From Plantago elongata (Eukaryota > Streptophyta > Magnoliopsida > Lamiales > Plantaginaceae), in assembly GCA_036897095.1 (NCBI GenBank), contig JAYMSP010001548.1, forward strand, positions 1 to 30,999: 30,999 nucleotides of DNA, in the 5' to 3' direction. Under the pieces are notes generated by a model. That model worked only from the letters and a program-made list of their open reading frames with translations, was not told the origin of the DNA and made no database searches. The translations under genes were made by a program, and so were the position numbers. Of the stretch, positions 1 through 10,800 are shown piece after piece; within the stretch, counting starts at the first letter, position 1; every line of letters starts with the position of its first letter.

Positions 1-406
1 AATTGTGTTTGGAATGGAATTGAAATGGGGTATTTGAAGTGTATTTTAGGCCAAATCACTGTTCATCGAGCTAAATGGAACGATTTAAATGCTATGACAA
101 TCAGTCCCTAATAATAGTTAAAATTTTGTAAGCGGAGTTTTTGGAAAATCAGTTTTTTTGTTTTTTTGGGGTAAAACAACTCAAAAGTTGTTTAAGGGGG
201 TCAAATGAAGAGAAGCTTTAAAGAAATTAAGAATGTTAATAATGCCAATATGGTGTACATTTCTTTATAAAACCCCACTCATAAGAGCTATAGAAATTAA
301 GTGTATTTATTTTTAGAAAAATCATATGATGAGTAACTAATTGAGAATTCTTTCAGTTTGCGCATAAGTGAAGATAAAATGCATGTGAAACTACATGTGT
401 TGGTAT

Positions 407-1050
407 CAGGCACGGACACACGTATATTTGATTGTGGTCCCTCAATTTTGAACATGAAATGTCTATTATACCCATTCCAAAAATTTATTGAATAGTGATA
501 TATTTAGCAAGAATGAATTATGAAAGAAATTGGTGCAGCTTAACTAGTGCACCTATGTTCCATAAAATCTTCTCCTGCCAATTAATCACAAGTTCGATTC
601 TCAGTAATGCTAGATTTTCCAACCATTTTATTTATATTGTTTTCTACCATTTACTAGACATTTTTCATTGTTTCTTTACGATTCAGTAACATTTTTTATT
701 ATTTCTCTCTTTTTTAATATTCTTTTAGTTTACATTTCACAATCATATTTTATAAATACTTAACTTTATTTCATTTAACTCTCTTTGTTTCTTTACTTTT
801 TTCAATTCAATGGTAAATTCATTTACTTAATATACTTAAAAAAATTATTTAATCTAAACAAAGCTATATTATATCTAATTCCTCCCGTTTATGAGCACAT
901 AATTTAAAAAATTATGGTCTAAACATTGTTCTTTACTATATATGTGAGTTTTGAAAACGTAATTTTCATTAGTCATTAATAATGAATTTTTTAATTAAAT
1001 TTAGTAAAACAATTATCTACCCCTGACATATATTTTTGCGTCCGTCCCTG
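407..1050. mobile_element. hAT-like miniature element (non-autonomous)
   Basis: A 644-bp segment has short imperfect terminal inverted repeats. The left end starts CAGGCACGGACACA and the right end, read in reverse complement, starts CAGGGACGGACGCA (12 of 14 match, with a shared ATAT a few bases further in). Immediately outside are 8-bp direct repeats, GTTGGTAT (399-406) and GTTAGTAT (1051-1058), differing at one base. An 8-bp target duplication and CAGGG-type ends are typical of hAT transposons. The interior has no transposase and is AT-rich, so this would be a non-autonomous (MITE-like) copy. Class assignment is inference from ends and duplication length. Confidence 0.7.
535..601 (+). repeat. 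tRNA-like A-box/B-box segment inside the hAT-like element
   Basis: Positions 535-550 (GCAGCTTAACTAGTGC) resemble a tRNA A box, and 590-601 (AAGTTCGATTCT) match the B-box consensus GGTTCGANTCC closely. The spacing between them, about 50 bp, is near that of a tRNA or tRNA-derived SINE. No cloverleaf acceptor stem is evident, so this is not a functional tRNA gene. It may be a captured SINE head or a chance match. Confidence 0.35.
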
Positions 1051-1920
1051 GTTAGTATAGTGGAACCAACATATCACATAGTGAAATGTAAGTACATAAG
1101 TAAACATGCTGATACAAATGATAGGAGGCTCGGCCAATTAGTGGTCCGCGTTCTTGCAAGCTTAGTGCCAATTTGGCTAAATATAGGGAGTGTTTGGCAA
1201 TTAGTAATTTTTTCCCAAAATTCAAAGAAGATGATTGGAAGAAATTCCAAAATTGTGCCACCGGCCTTTACATAAAAGAACAAATGGAATTGAGAAGAAA
1301 CATGCATGAATTGGACTTAGATCCGTACCTAGCTCAGCCACTCTAATTTTTATAAGTATACAGTTACAGAGTAATGTTTCCAAAATATTTATTCGGACAT
1401 TTGTGCTTTAGGCTGCAGTTTCATACATATACATTAATAACTATATTTATTGAAATTGTAAAGGAATATATTCCACATTCCTATCCATTTCCTATGCACA
1501 TGAAACAAGAACTAGCCAATAAGCCAACCTATATTTCTAGCAGGGAATAAATCAATATGCTCACTCAGAATTTATGTCTTGCAAATTGTCTAGTTTATTC
1601 ACCTATTGTTGGGACTAAATTTGTAAGTTTTAATATTTGTAGGACTAAATGTATGAAGATGCTAATTAATTTACGGCGAAGTATATTACGAGACGAAGTA
1701 CAGTTCAGTTGGATAATTAAGATATGTTTGAAATTTTTTACAACGAAGTATTCAGTTGGCAAGACTCTTCCTCCCGACTAGTACGTCAGTCTTGCAAATT
1801 TGATTTTTAAAGATTAATGAGGAGGTTAATAAAATGAGGTTTTATTAATTTTGTATAGTTTGATGAGATATCAATGAAAACTAAATGCAAGTTGAGAAAT
1901 TTGTCCATAGAATTGAAGCT
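1051..1920. other. Gene-free intergenic DNA
   Basis: AT-rich DNA between the hAT-like element and the bHLH promoter. Short open frames here overlap on both strands, have no recognisable domains and look like chance. One GGGAGTGTTTGG string near 1185 resembles Tourist/PIF ends, but no partner end was found. Confidence 0.6.
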
Positions 1921-2050
1921 GATTGGCTCACGTGTACAGATGCTGTAGATACCTCGTCAAGTATTTGGTGCAACTTGCACTTATTGTCTAATGAATGAAA
2001 TTAATTTGTCCATCTTTATAGTATATAAATAGATGCACCATCATACATGA
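1921..2050 (+). promoter_or_regulatory. Core promoter of the bHLH gene (G-box, inverted CCAAT, TATA)
   Basis: A perfect G-box CACGTG lies at 1929-1934, an inverted CCAAT box (ATTGG) at 1922-1926 and a TATA box TATATAAAT at 2022-2030. The start codon follows about 100 bp after the TATA box, implying a leader of roughly 70 nt. CACGTG is an E-box variant that bHLH proteins bind, so autoregulation or regulation by other bHLH or bZIP factors is possible, but that is inference. Confidence 0.6.
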
Positions 2051-2127
2051 GTTTCACTTCTTGATTGTACTACATGTGATTCTTCTACCTTGAGAAATTA
2101 ACCCAAAAAAAAGATCAGTAACATATA

Positions 2128-4065
2128 ATGGGTTTAGAAGCAGTTATCCTTCAGCAAGATCCTAGCTTAATGTATGGGTACCAAGATTATAATCACAGTA
2201 CTAATGCTAAGTACTGGGATTCTCCCATCTCTTCTAATGCTCACAACAACTCTTCTTCCTCCCCTGACAACTACGGAACGGCGCCACTCGTTACGAGGAC
2301 TGCCCGCAAGCGAGGGAGGGCCAAGAGCTTGAAGAACCGGGAGGAAATGGAGAACCAGAGGCGAACGCATATTGCGGTCGAGAGGAATCGCCGGAGACAG
2401 ATGAATGATTACCTGGCTGTTCTTCGCTCCTTGATGCCCCCTTCCTATGCTCAAAGGGTACGTCCGTACGTTTAATGATTCATTCTTTTTTGTACTATAT
2501 CTGTTTTTTTGTTGTTACATTGCTCTTTGATAAGTATAATATAAAATAACCTTGCCTATAGTTCGAACTGCAATTTCCTAATTAAAATCAGCAACTTTTT
2601 CAACCTAAAACTATCACCATATACTTTAAAATTAACATTCAACCTGAATATATTTAATCATTATAAAAAATAATTCCTGAAACAATTCTTTGTAAATGTA
2701 AAATCACTTTTAATATGGCTTTTATCTTCTACTTTTGCTTGCCCAGTCCTAAATATTATACTCCATGTAGCATGTTGAAGACATTATGTTAAGATTATTA
2801 TTTCACAATGTGACAAACAAAGTGACAAACACATTATTATTGTATATGTAACCTTTTTGTCTAATTAAAGTTGTACATGAAGTGAAATCAACTTTTAATT
2901 CTCTGCTAGAATGTTGCCGTCTGTTTAGCACATACTTGTAGATGCTCTACTTTTCGTTCTTTATAATTGAGATGCTGAGGACTTGGAACTCCTTGGAATG
3001 TTGGGCATATATCAATCATTGCATGCAATTTTTCAATCTTGGTGTTCTTAAGACAAACAAGAAAGTACTATTGTGCCCTATAAAATGTTTGAGTTGTTAT
3101 TTAAACTTTTATAACATTTATCAGATATCGATTTTTAAAGAAATGTTTAAACATCATATATATCATATGTGTAACTTTAAACATCAAGTGTATATAATAA
3201 ATATTATTATAAATATAATAATGCATCTCTTAATATGTTTTGTTTATAGTAAAACGTACGATTGTTGTAAAAATATATATAATATGTATGATATGATTTC
3301 ATCGAGACACCGTCTTTCGTAAAAATTATTAAAAATATACATATTGTGGTAGAATCTCAAGAAGTGTGCATGTAAATTTTTGTTCTAATATAACTTGTCA
3401 TACTTGATGAACACAGGGAGATCAAGCATCAATAGTAGGAGGTGCAATAAACTATGTGAAGGAACTAGAGCAACTTCTTCAATTCCTTGAAAGCCACAAG
3501 GCATCCATTCAACAACCATCACCAAACACCACCAATCACTTCAACATCTTATCTAAATTTTTAACCTTCCCACAATACATTACGAGTGCAAATACCTCCT
3601 CAATTGCCGCTACAGAATCCCAACCTGGAATAGCTGACATCGAGGTGACAATGGTGGAGACTCATGCGAACATCAAGGTAATATCAAAGAGAAGGCCAAG
3701 ACAACTCTTGAAAATCGCCAACGCACTTGAATCAATCCGGTTGACAATTCTTCACCTCAACGTTAACACCGTGGATCAGTCGGTACTCTACTCTCTTAGC
3801 GTCAAGGTGCATACTCATTCGATAAAATCATACATTAAAACTTTTGCAATATACCATCTATCGGAATAATGTTTAATCCTAATCGGATCTTGCAAAATCT
3901 TTATGCTTATCCTATTGTGATTTGTTAGTGTATAAAGTAATGGCTAGTAGTGGACTACATTTGTGGCAGGTTGAGGAAGAATGCCAATTCACAACAGTAC
4001 ATGAGATAGCGAGTGCGGTACATGCAATTGTGGGAATGATCCAGGAAGAGTCTATGACTAGCTAA
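2128..4065 (+). CDS. bHLH transcription factor, group Ia (bHLH94/bHLH96-like)
   Basis: Three exons: 2128-2457, 3417-3806 and 3970-4065, all joining in phase 0 with GT-AG introns (271 aa). Residues 57-71 are a basic, Lys/Arg-rich stretch. The basic helix-loop-helix spans about 78-130 and is split by intron 1 after the conserved SYAQR. The DNA-contact triad H81, E85, R89 (H-x3-E-x3-R) predicts E-box binding, and helix 2 reads [15 protein letters not shown]. Residues about 175-265 form the ACT-like C-terminal domain seen in group Ia, the subfamily that includes SPEECHLESS, MUTE and FAMA. The start MGLEAV fits bHLH94/96/70 relatives. At 271 aa it is slightly shorter than its Arabidopsis relatives (about 300), mostly in the N-terminal and linker regions. 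It probably acts in the nucleus as a homo- or heterodimer. The exact orthologue cannot be fixed without a tree. Confidence 0.88.
2458..3416 (+). other. Intron 1 of the bHLH gene
   Basis: A 959-bp AT-rich intron with a GTACGT donor and an ACACAG acceptor, placed inside the bHLH domain. The long open frame within it (about 2942-3322) is low-complexity, AT-driven and lacks any domain. No other feature is seen. Confidence 0.75.
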
Positions 4066-4948
4066 GTGAATTGAAAGGCACGCACTAATTGTCAAACTTA
4101 GATTGACATTAGTGTCATCTTATTTGTTTGTCAAACCATTATTGCCTCATTTAATCAAATGTTTATTTTGATTGGTAACTGCAAGTTGAGTTAACCGTGC
4201 CTTCTATTTTATTTTATGTTGCTGCAAGAATATTCTGTACTCTATATCATATAGCCTACTTGGGACCATGCTTGATTAATCAAATCTTCGTGCCAGGATT
4301 AGCCAACTAATACGAGTTGTATTATACAATTCATCTTAGAGGAATTAGCGCCTTGGAGGGTGTACGAATTTTACAATTGAAATTCATTCGTAGTTCAATT
4401 TAATTTCGTAGACTTTTAGAAATTAACAACTACCCTACCGTACCGTACATACGCTCTCCGCCCCACTTCGAATTTAACCTTAATTCGTCGTTCTATATAC
4501 CTATATAATGTAACTACAATCAATGCTGGCGGCCCTTAACTGGTGAGACCTTAATAAATCAGTGCTTCCATATCCTTAGTTAGTGGCCCCTCAATTTGTG
4601 GCATCTTAATCGATATATCATATGCTTAATTAATCAGCGACTTCTCAATTCGTCACATCTTAATCGTAATCAATATTGGTGAATATCTAATCAATGTTTG
4701 GCTGAAACATGAACTCGTCATGATGAATATGAGGGAGGTGTCACTATTCAAAACAAGGCATTCGTTCGTTTGTTATGAAAAAGTACTTGTCACCACACCA
4801 CAAATTGCCAATTCAGGATTTATTTTTCCTTTACTTTTTCTCTTTCGGCTTGAAATTTTATGGTCCAAGAGTTTTTACAATTTACCAATTTGCGAGTTAC
4901 AAAAATCCACCCGAGTACCAAACAATCAGCTCATGATACAAAGTTCTT
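4066..4948. other. Gene-free intergenic DNA with degenerate short repeats
   Basis: The 3' flank of the bHLH gene. Around 4590-4670 a motif of the form CTCAATTNGTNNCATCTTAATCG occurs twice, about 54 bp apart, suggesting an old local duplication. No coding sequence is recognised. Confidence 0.5.
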
Positions 4949-5102
4949 GAGTTCTTTGTTCTTGATCCGTTTATCGTTTCTTGTTATCGATTCGTTTCAT
5001 TTCATGTTTGTTATTGAGGCTGATCGAGTTCTTTGTTCTTGCTCCGTTTATCGTTTCTTGTTATCGATTCGTTTCATTTCATGTTTGTTATTGAGTCCGA
5101 TT
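4949..5102. repeat. Tandem duplication, 77-bp unit, two copies
   Basis: Two adjacent copies of a 77-bp unit start at 4949 and 5026. They are nearly identical over about 70 bp, with differences mainly at the ends. This is a recent tandem duplication about 210 bp beyond the stop codon of the minus-strand ATL gene. Confidence 0.85.
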
Positions 5103-5309
5103 GAAAGAACATGGAATCTACACTAGTGAATTTGAAGTTCAGGCTAGAAATTAAACCAAACACAACTTCTTGCCTTTCAGTAGCCCATATTCTATATACT
5201 TTCTGACAGCTAAAACAGCACAAAATCTATACAAAAATAGGCCTACACAATCATATGCATCAGTTTCACCAAATTAAGTACACCAATCATCAACCACAAA
5301 ATTACTAAC

Positions 5310-6431
5310 TTAGTCCATTGCTAGAAGCGATTCCAAAGTTATGATATGCTTCCTCTTTGGATGCTTTGCACTGCACGAAAACGATCGTTTCATTGAAACA
5401 GGCACTCTCTGCAGCGAATGGCCGTAAGAAGAACATTTCGCCAGTCTATAAACACCTGCGTTACCGTTCACCCCCCTGCTTAAACTTTGCAGATTGATTG
5501 AACTTGAACGTCCTTTCCCTTTCTTGACATAAAGCATGGAAGCATAACCAAAATCCACAGAAACCGACCTCCTAGCTTGTCGGAAACGTTCCTGATCGAA
5601 TTTCACCCCTCGATCACTCAAGTCACTTAATACTCGAACCCCCCTGCTGATTCTGTTATCAAGAAAATATCCACTTTTCGACAAAATTTCATCGACCTTA
5701 TCAGTATCACTAAATCCTGAACTACTACCACCCGCAATCCTATTATCTCTGGCTTCATTTTCATTCTCAACTCCATCAACCTCTTCGGACCTTACGTCGA
5801 CAAAACTCATCTCATCAGCCCGAGTAACGTTCATAACAACAGGAGCACGACAGACGGGACAATTCGTGTGAGACCTCAACCAAGTATCAATACAATCCAC
5901 ATGAAAAGCATGGCTACACTTCGGCAGAAGCCTGAGTGCCTCACCTTCACCAAACTCAACCAAACAAACCGAACAATCAGTCCCTTCAATCAACCTATCT
6001 CCCTTCTTATACCGAAACACCGCAATAGAGTCAATCACCGACTGTGTAAGGCCAACGGTACGGATATACCATACGTGGTGATCACCAGTATGCTCATCAT
6101 GATCCTGCCTGAACACATCATCACCTTCCCGTGTCAACGAATCCCTTCTATTTCGGTTTCTACCGTATCTGGTGTATGTCAGATACGAAAGAAACACAAA
6201 AGCTGCACCAAGCAGACAGAGCATGATGATCAACGTCGTCGACATTTCATGCTTCGGTTGTGTTACCGGTTCTGGTGGTGGAAAGAACTTGCGCTGGAAG
6301 CAGTACTCAGGGCAGCCATAAAAACAATTGAAACATCTATTGATGTTGACTGGATCGATTTCAGGCGGGTTGTAAGTATCCGGAGACAGTATTTGTTGCG
6401 CAAATAAGATCTTTCGATGAAGAATAGCCAT
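5310..6431 (-). CDS. RING-H2 finger E3 ubiquitin ligase, ATL family (ATL51/ATL52-like)
   Basis: Intronless, 373 aa from the ATG at 6431; the codon before it is TTG, so this is the first usable Met. A Cys-rich N-terminal segment (residues about 33-44) precedes one hydrophobic membrane helix (about 64-86) and a basic stretch. Next comes the ATL 'GLD'-type motif, here GLTQSVIDS (127-135). The RING-H2 finger spans 153-194 with ligands C153, C156, C172, H174, H177, C180, C191, C194 and the Trp before the last Cys pair that contacts E2 enzymes. This order and the lack of introns are diagnostic of plant ATL ligases. The finger is intact, so the protein should be an active membrane-bound E3. The Ser/Arg-rich C-terminal tail ends with a short conserved block (ITLESLLAMD). 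Resemblance to ATL51/ATL52 is from memory; other members of that clade are possible. Confidence 0.9.
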   Translation of the reverse strand: MAILHRKILFAQQILSPDTYNPPEIDPVNINRCFNCFYGCPEYCFQRKFFPPPEPVTQPKHEMSTTLIIMLCLLGAAFVFLSYLTYTRYGRNRNRRDSLTREGDDVFRQDHDEHTGDHHVWYIRTVGLTQSVIDSIAVFRYKKGDRLIEGTDCSVCLVEFGEGEALRLLPKCSHAFHVDCIDTWLRSHTNCPVCRAPVVMNVTRADEMSFVDVRSEEVDGVENENEARDNRIAGGSSSGFSDTDKVDEILSKSGYFLDNRISRGVRVLSDLSDRGVKFDQERFRQARRSVSVDFGYASMLYVKKGKGRSSSINLQSLSRGVNGNAGVYRLAKCSSYGHSLQRVPVSMKRSFSCSAKHPKRKHIITLESLLAMD

Positions 6432-6434
6432 CAA

Positions 6435-7400
6435 GAAATTCTTGTAAGTTTGAGTACAAGTAAGAGATGTTTTTAATGATTCTTTTTCCTCATTGTGTAA
6501 CGAGAAAAGTGAATATTGAATGTGGGAAGTGTGGTTTGATATCGTTATCAGGGCAGGTTTAGTTGAGAGCTAGAGACTTTAATATATGGTTGTTGGGTTG
6601 AGTTTGGGATCTTTTTTCTTGATACATCTAAGTATAGAAAAGATTTGATAAAGTTAGTACGCGGTTTTACGTAATTGTGGGGCATTTCTTTGAGTTGTTT
6701 GTAAGGTTCTCCACTTGCTTTTAGCATCATTACGTCACCGCAGAAGAAAAATGCTATTTGGGGAGCACAACTTGACACAGTACTCACTACTTGACTCCAC
6801 TTGACTTAGACTCAATTTTAGTGAACTGGGGTAGAATTTACCTGGTTTAGTCAGGCATGGTGATTGCTGCTCCGGGGCTCTGACAGGATTCGATAGGTTT
6901 TGCTCTGCGCAATGACAATAGCAATTGATATGAGCAAACCGGTTCTGATGCCAACTGATGCTGAGCCAAAGTACGTAAAACCGAGTGGAATAAGGAAAAG
7001 ATGTCCATGAACTCATTCCTAGATGGATTGAGTTCCCCAAATATAAACAGGGGGTTAGCTTCGCAGGACATACATCCAAACTGCCTTAGACAAATTCCAG
7101 TTTCCAGATGTTGGTATATTGTGGTAATTTAGAAAGCAAGAAAAATGATAGGTATCTGTCAATAGATATCGATTTCGGTCTAAGTCTACCTAAGATTGAG
7201 ACAATATTATAAAGGGACTAAAAAGGACTGACAAACATTAATTAGGATTATATATATATATACACTGATAAAGAAATTCCATGTTATTATTTAAAATATC
7301 ATATTTGCATTTATGAAAATGAGTGACCTCTCCTCCGTTACTAATGCCCCAAGTTACTCCCAAGTTCAACTCTGTCATGAACTTGAAAAGTGACTCACAA
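6435..7400 (-). promoter_or_regulatory. Upstream region of the ATL gene: W-box pair and TGACGTAA element
   Basis: Two W-box cores TTGACT lie 10 bp apart (6791-6796 and 6801-6806), with a further TTGACA near 6770. An ACGT-type element, TTACGTCA, is at 6730-6737. A possible TATA box (CATATATTAAAG on the minus strand) is near 6577-6588. Such elements bind WRKY and TGA-bZIP factors and suit an elicitor-responsive ATL gene, but function is inferred. Short minus-strand open frames at 6735-7079 are not recognised as proteins. A short (AT)n run is at about 7249-7262. Confidence 0.35.
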
Positions 7401-7818
7401 AAACAAGAGTTAGGGGACAATATTAGACAAAAGCTATGTCATTAAAACTCTGCTGATATCTCTTCCAAAAAACGAACGTTGCATTACGCAATTCCTATTT
7501 GCACAAAACGCTAACCTTGAAAATGTACATGGCATTCATCAATGCACTTGCAGGTGATGCAGAACACATTGATAAGCAGGTCTGTATAAGAATTTTATGT
7601 CAAAATGTACGATATGCGCTTGCAAGATAGGGTAGAAAACCGCAGAGATCAGATATTTCATTTCTTTGAACTACTACTCTATGTACATAAGAAGCTTCAA
7701 GAGGCAGTGATATCACTCCCGGGCATGTATATATACACTACCAAACTTGAGGAACAAACATAAAGCAGTGTCTGTAAATAGTTAATATACATAATGATAA
7801 CCATCAATTACTGATTTT
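7401..7818 (-). other. 3' flank of the DEAH-RBR gene
   Basis: Noncoding DNA after the stop codon at 7819, probably containing the 3' UTR. No canonical AATAAA signal was noticed close to the stop. Nothing else recognised. Confidence 0.5.
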
Positions 7819-10800
7819 TCACATGATAGCCGAATGTACCGACCTCAAGTGACCATAGCAGTCGTCACTGCTGCCAAAGAACTCCAAGCACACCCAGCAA
7901 ACATGATTCCCACATCTACACTCGATATGATTGCACCCTTCTATCTTCTCAATTGTGAACTTACAAACTGGGCATGACTTCACATTTTCTTTGCCCATGC
8001 ACCACTCCTTCAGAGAAGTATCTGGGTCATCTTTGAACTCAAGATACTTCTCACACGACAAGTAGGGATGATACTCTAGGTGGCAACTTGTACACGTCTC
8101 CGTAAAACAAGCACCACATACAAAGAGTTTGCCAGGATTGCCAGGATCAGTAACTTGGTAAACTGAAGGGCAGTCAGGCGAAGGACAAAAACGGTAAGCC
8201 CCACCACTCCCAGCAACAAAAGCACCCAGTGAAGCCCTAAAAAGCTCCTCCAGCTCTTCGTTGGACAATAAAGTCTTCAGGTCAGTCAAGTAGATAGGAG
8301 TCTTGCATCCTTGTTTCGTACACTGCAAAGGGAAAGTGTCCCGGCTTCTGATTGCAGATTCACACTGCTCTACTAAGCACGAACGGCAAAACTCATGATA
8401 ACAACCTTCAAGCCAGTAAGAATCCTCCACATCACACAAACAAATAGGACATGCATCATCATTCTCATCATTCTCACTGCTTGTTTGTGCAAGATCATTA
8501 ATAATTGCTTCAACTTTATGCTTCAACTCTTTGGGACCTACCATCGATATAGAGTGCCATCTTGCATTTAGGCAAAATTCTGCATCAGGAAACTTCTCCT
8601 TAATTCCATGAAGGTCCGGCCCGAAGTTTTGTACCACTCTCTTCATCATGTCAGGAGGTAAAGCCCCACCTCGTAGTTGAATCTCACGTTGTTTGCTCTC
8701 ATGTAGAGTAAGCAGGTCTTTCACTAGCCTCTGCTCAGCAATTACAATCTTTTCTTGAGGGCCAAAGATTCTTACAGTTACACTGTGCTTATCAAAAAAT
8801 ATATGAGTTCCTGTGTCTCGTTGAATGAATTTCATACGCATGACTCCATCACGTGAATAAAGAATCTGGAGTACAACTGGATTGATGTCAGGGTGCTGTA
8901 AAATCTTCCCTTTTGTGAGCTGCTCAAATGGTCTCCTCAACTCTGCCACAGTCATCGTAGCATAGGCAGATATCTTTACTCTGCATGAACCATTCTGGTT
9001 TTCCTCCAGAGAACACCGTTCTACACCTGCACAGAAAGTCACATATATCAGTCTACAACCTCTCAAGATGAAGTGGTTGATCAGTAGAGCTATGTGACTG
9101 ATGCTAATCAATATATAGCTTAATAAGCAAGCATTTATCTTTTACAATAGTAGGTATAGATACCAACTTACTGCATATACAATTGTCACATGCAAAGTGA
9201 CAAGGAAATAAATACAGCAACTTCAGAAACAATTCGAGAACTAAACTCCATCAAGGTATGACTAAAGACAACTTGGTAATTCACAGTATGGTAACTGATC
9301 CTTCCAAACAAAAGGAATTACAGGAAGAGCAACAAGGATTTAGGAACTCAAAAGGACTCGATATATGCAAGTCTGGAGCTCATAAATTTACTCATGAAAG
9401 TATATACTTACCTCACAAGATTAATAAATGGGCATTATACATCAATAAGCCTATTTTTGCACATGAAACCGCTAATTTTGTGGTGTGGAGAATAGCTGGT
9501 CTACCGTTTCAAGAGGTGTGCCTTCCTACTGACAATCCATGGTCTCTAGTTACTACTACAAGTACAGTCAGTATTGGTTTACCTAACTCAAAAACTCGGA
9601 ATAAGGGGGAAGTCACATGCACGACTGCAAGTGATGATCTAGTTCAAGCTTTACAACAAGTACAAACACAACAATCACCAGAAACTTTATTCAAACATTG
9701 ACAAATAAAGTAGACGAATGTAAAAAATAACTGAAAACCAAAAAAAATGAAACAGATACCTTTTTGTCTACGAGTCATCTCAACTAAAGGCTCCAGCTGG
9801 CTCCTGATAACAGGAAACACTGCTGCCGGACAGAAAACAGAGCTATGAAACAGTTGCTGACATCTCACTTTCTGCCACGACGAACACCCAGGTAAAACTT
9901 TCCCATTGAGATGCTCCAGAGCCTTGGCTGCCTCCAAATGTAAAGTCCCATCAAACGTAATCTCAGCTTTCATAAAATGATCTTTCGGTTCGGGTGGGAA
10001 TACCTTAACACAGACAAAATTACCATGGGAGTTCCTTCTGGGCATAAAGGGAGAAATTTCTCGCAGAATAGCTTCCTCGCAAGCTACAAGAGGAGGATGC
10101 TCAAGAACATATCCTCTCAAAAGAAAAACTTCATAAATTCTCCTGGTTGTCGCTCCTCTTAAGATAGGAACTAAATCAGCTTCTGAAAGTTCCCTGTCGA
10201 TACCAGTAATCACAACGCCGTGGTCAGACTTTGTATCTGGTCCACACCACACAAATCTTCCTTGAATTGTCAAGGTCGACAAATCATCAACCACAAAGGC
10301 AACATCACTTGGTTCACACTTTGCTATTGCTACTCCTTTGCTGTACCTACGAGGCCAAGAGATTCTCGCTGAGACAGATGGAACCGACACCATCTTATGA
10401 TCACCACCAAGAGTGTTCCTAGAAGGAACAACCTTCAGAGAACCACCACTAAAGTCGGACTGTTTCAATTCAACAGCTCTCTTTGCAGCATCAGCAGTAA
10501 GAAATGTTACCCTTCCCCACTTTTCTTTCTCTTCATTATTTTGACCAACGTAAGAGAACTTGCTAACGCCACAAATATCACCTGACGTGTTATTCTCCAG
10601 AAATGCTAGGAGCTCTTTATCATTGACAGAATCAATATTTGAAAGGTACACATCCACAGTCAGGTATCTCTTCTCAAGTTCTAGGTGTTTTACCTCACCA
10701 CCAGCTCCGAAAAGTGCAGTTGAAGGCGGGACTGTGGGCCCTCCACTGTATAAACACTTTTCTAAGCATTCATTCTTCATCAACTTCCGTTCATACTCCA

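Noticed and set aside
1183..1200. GGGAGTGTTTGGCAA as a Tourist/PIF terminal inverted repeat
   Set aside because: No inverted partner or TTA/TAA duplication was found downstream. A similar string (reverse complement near 28060-28075) is likewise unpaired.
2942..3322. 126-codon open frame as an extra gene or exon
   Set aside because: It lies inside bHLH intron 1, is AT-driven and low in complexity, and the splice from 2457 to 3417 restores the conserved bHLH domain exactly.
5868..6407. 179-codon plus-strand open frame
   Set aside because: It is the antisense shadow of the ATL gene and has no domain of its own.
6548..7079. Minus-strand open frames of 74-114 codons upstream of the ATL gene
   Set aside because: They overlap one another in different frames, have no recognisable domain, and sit where the ATL promoter or leader should be.
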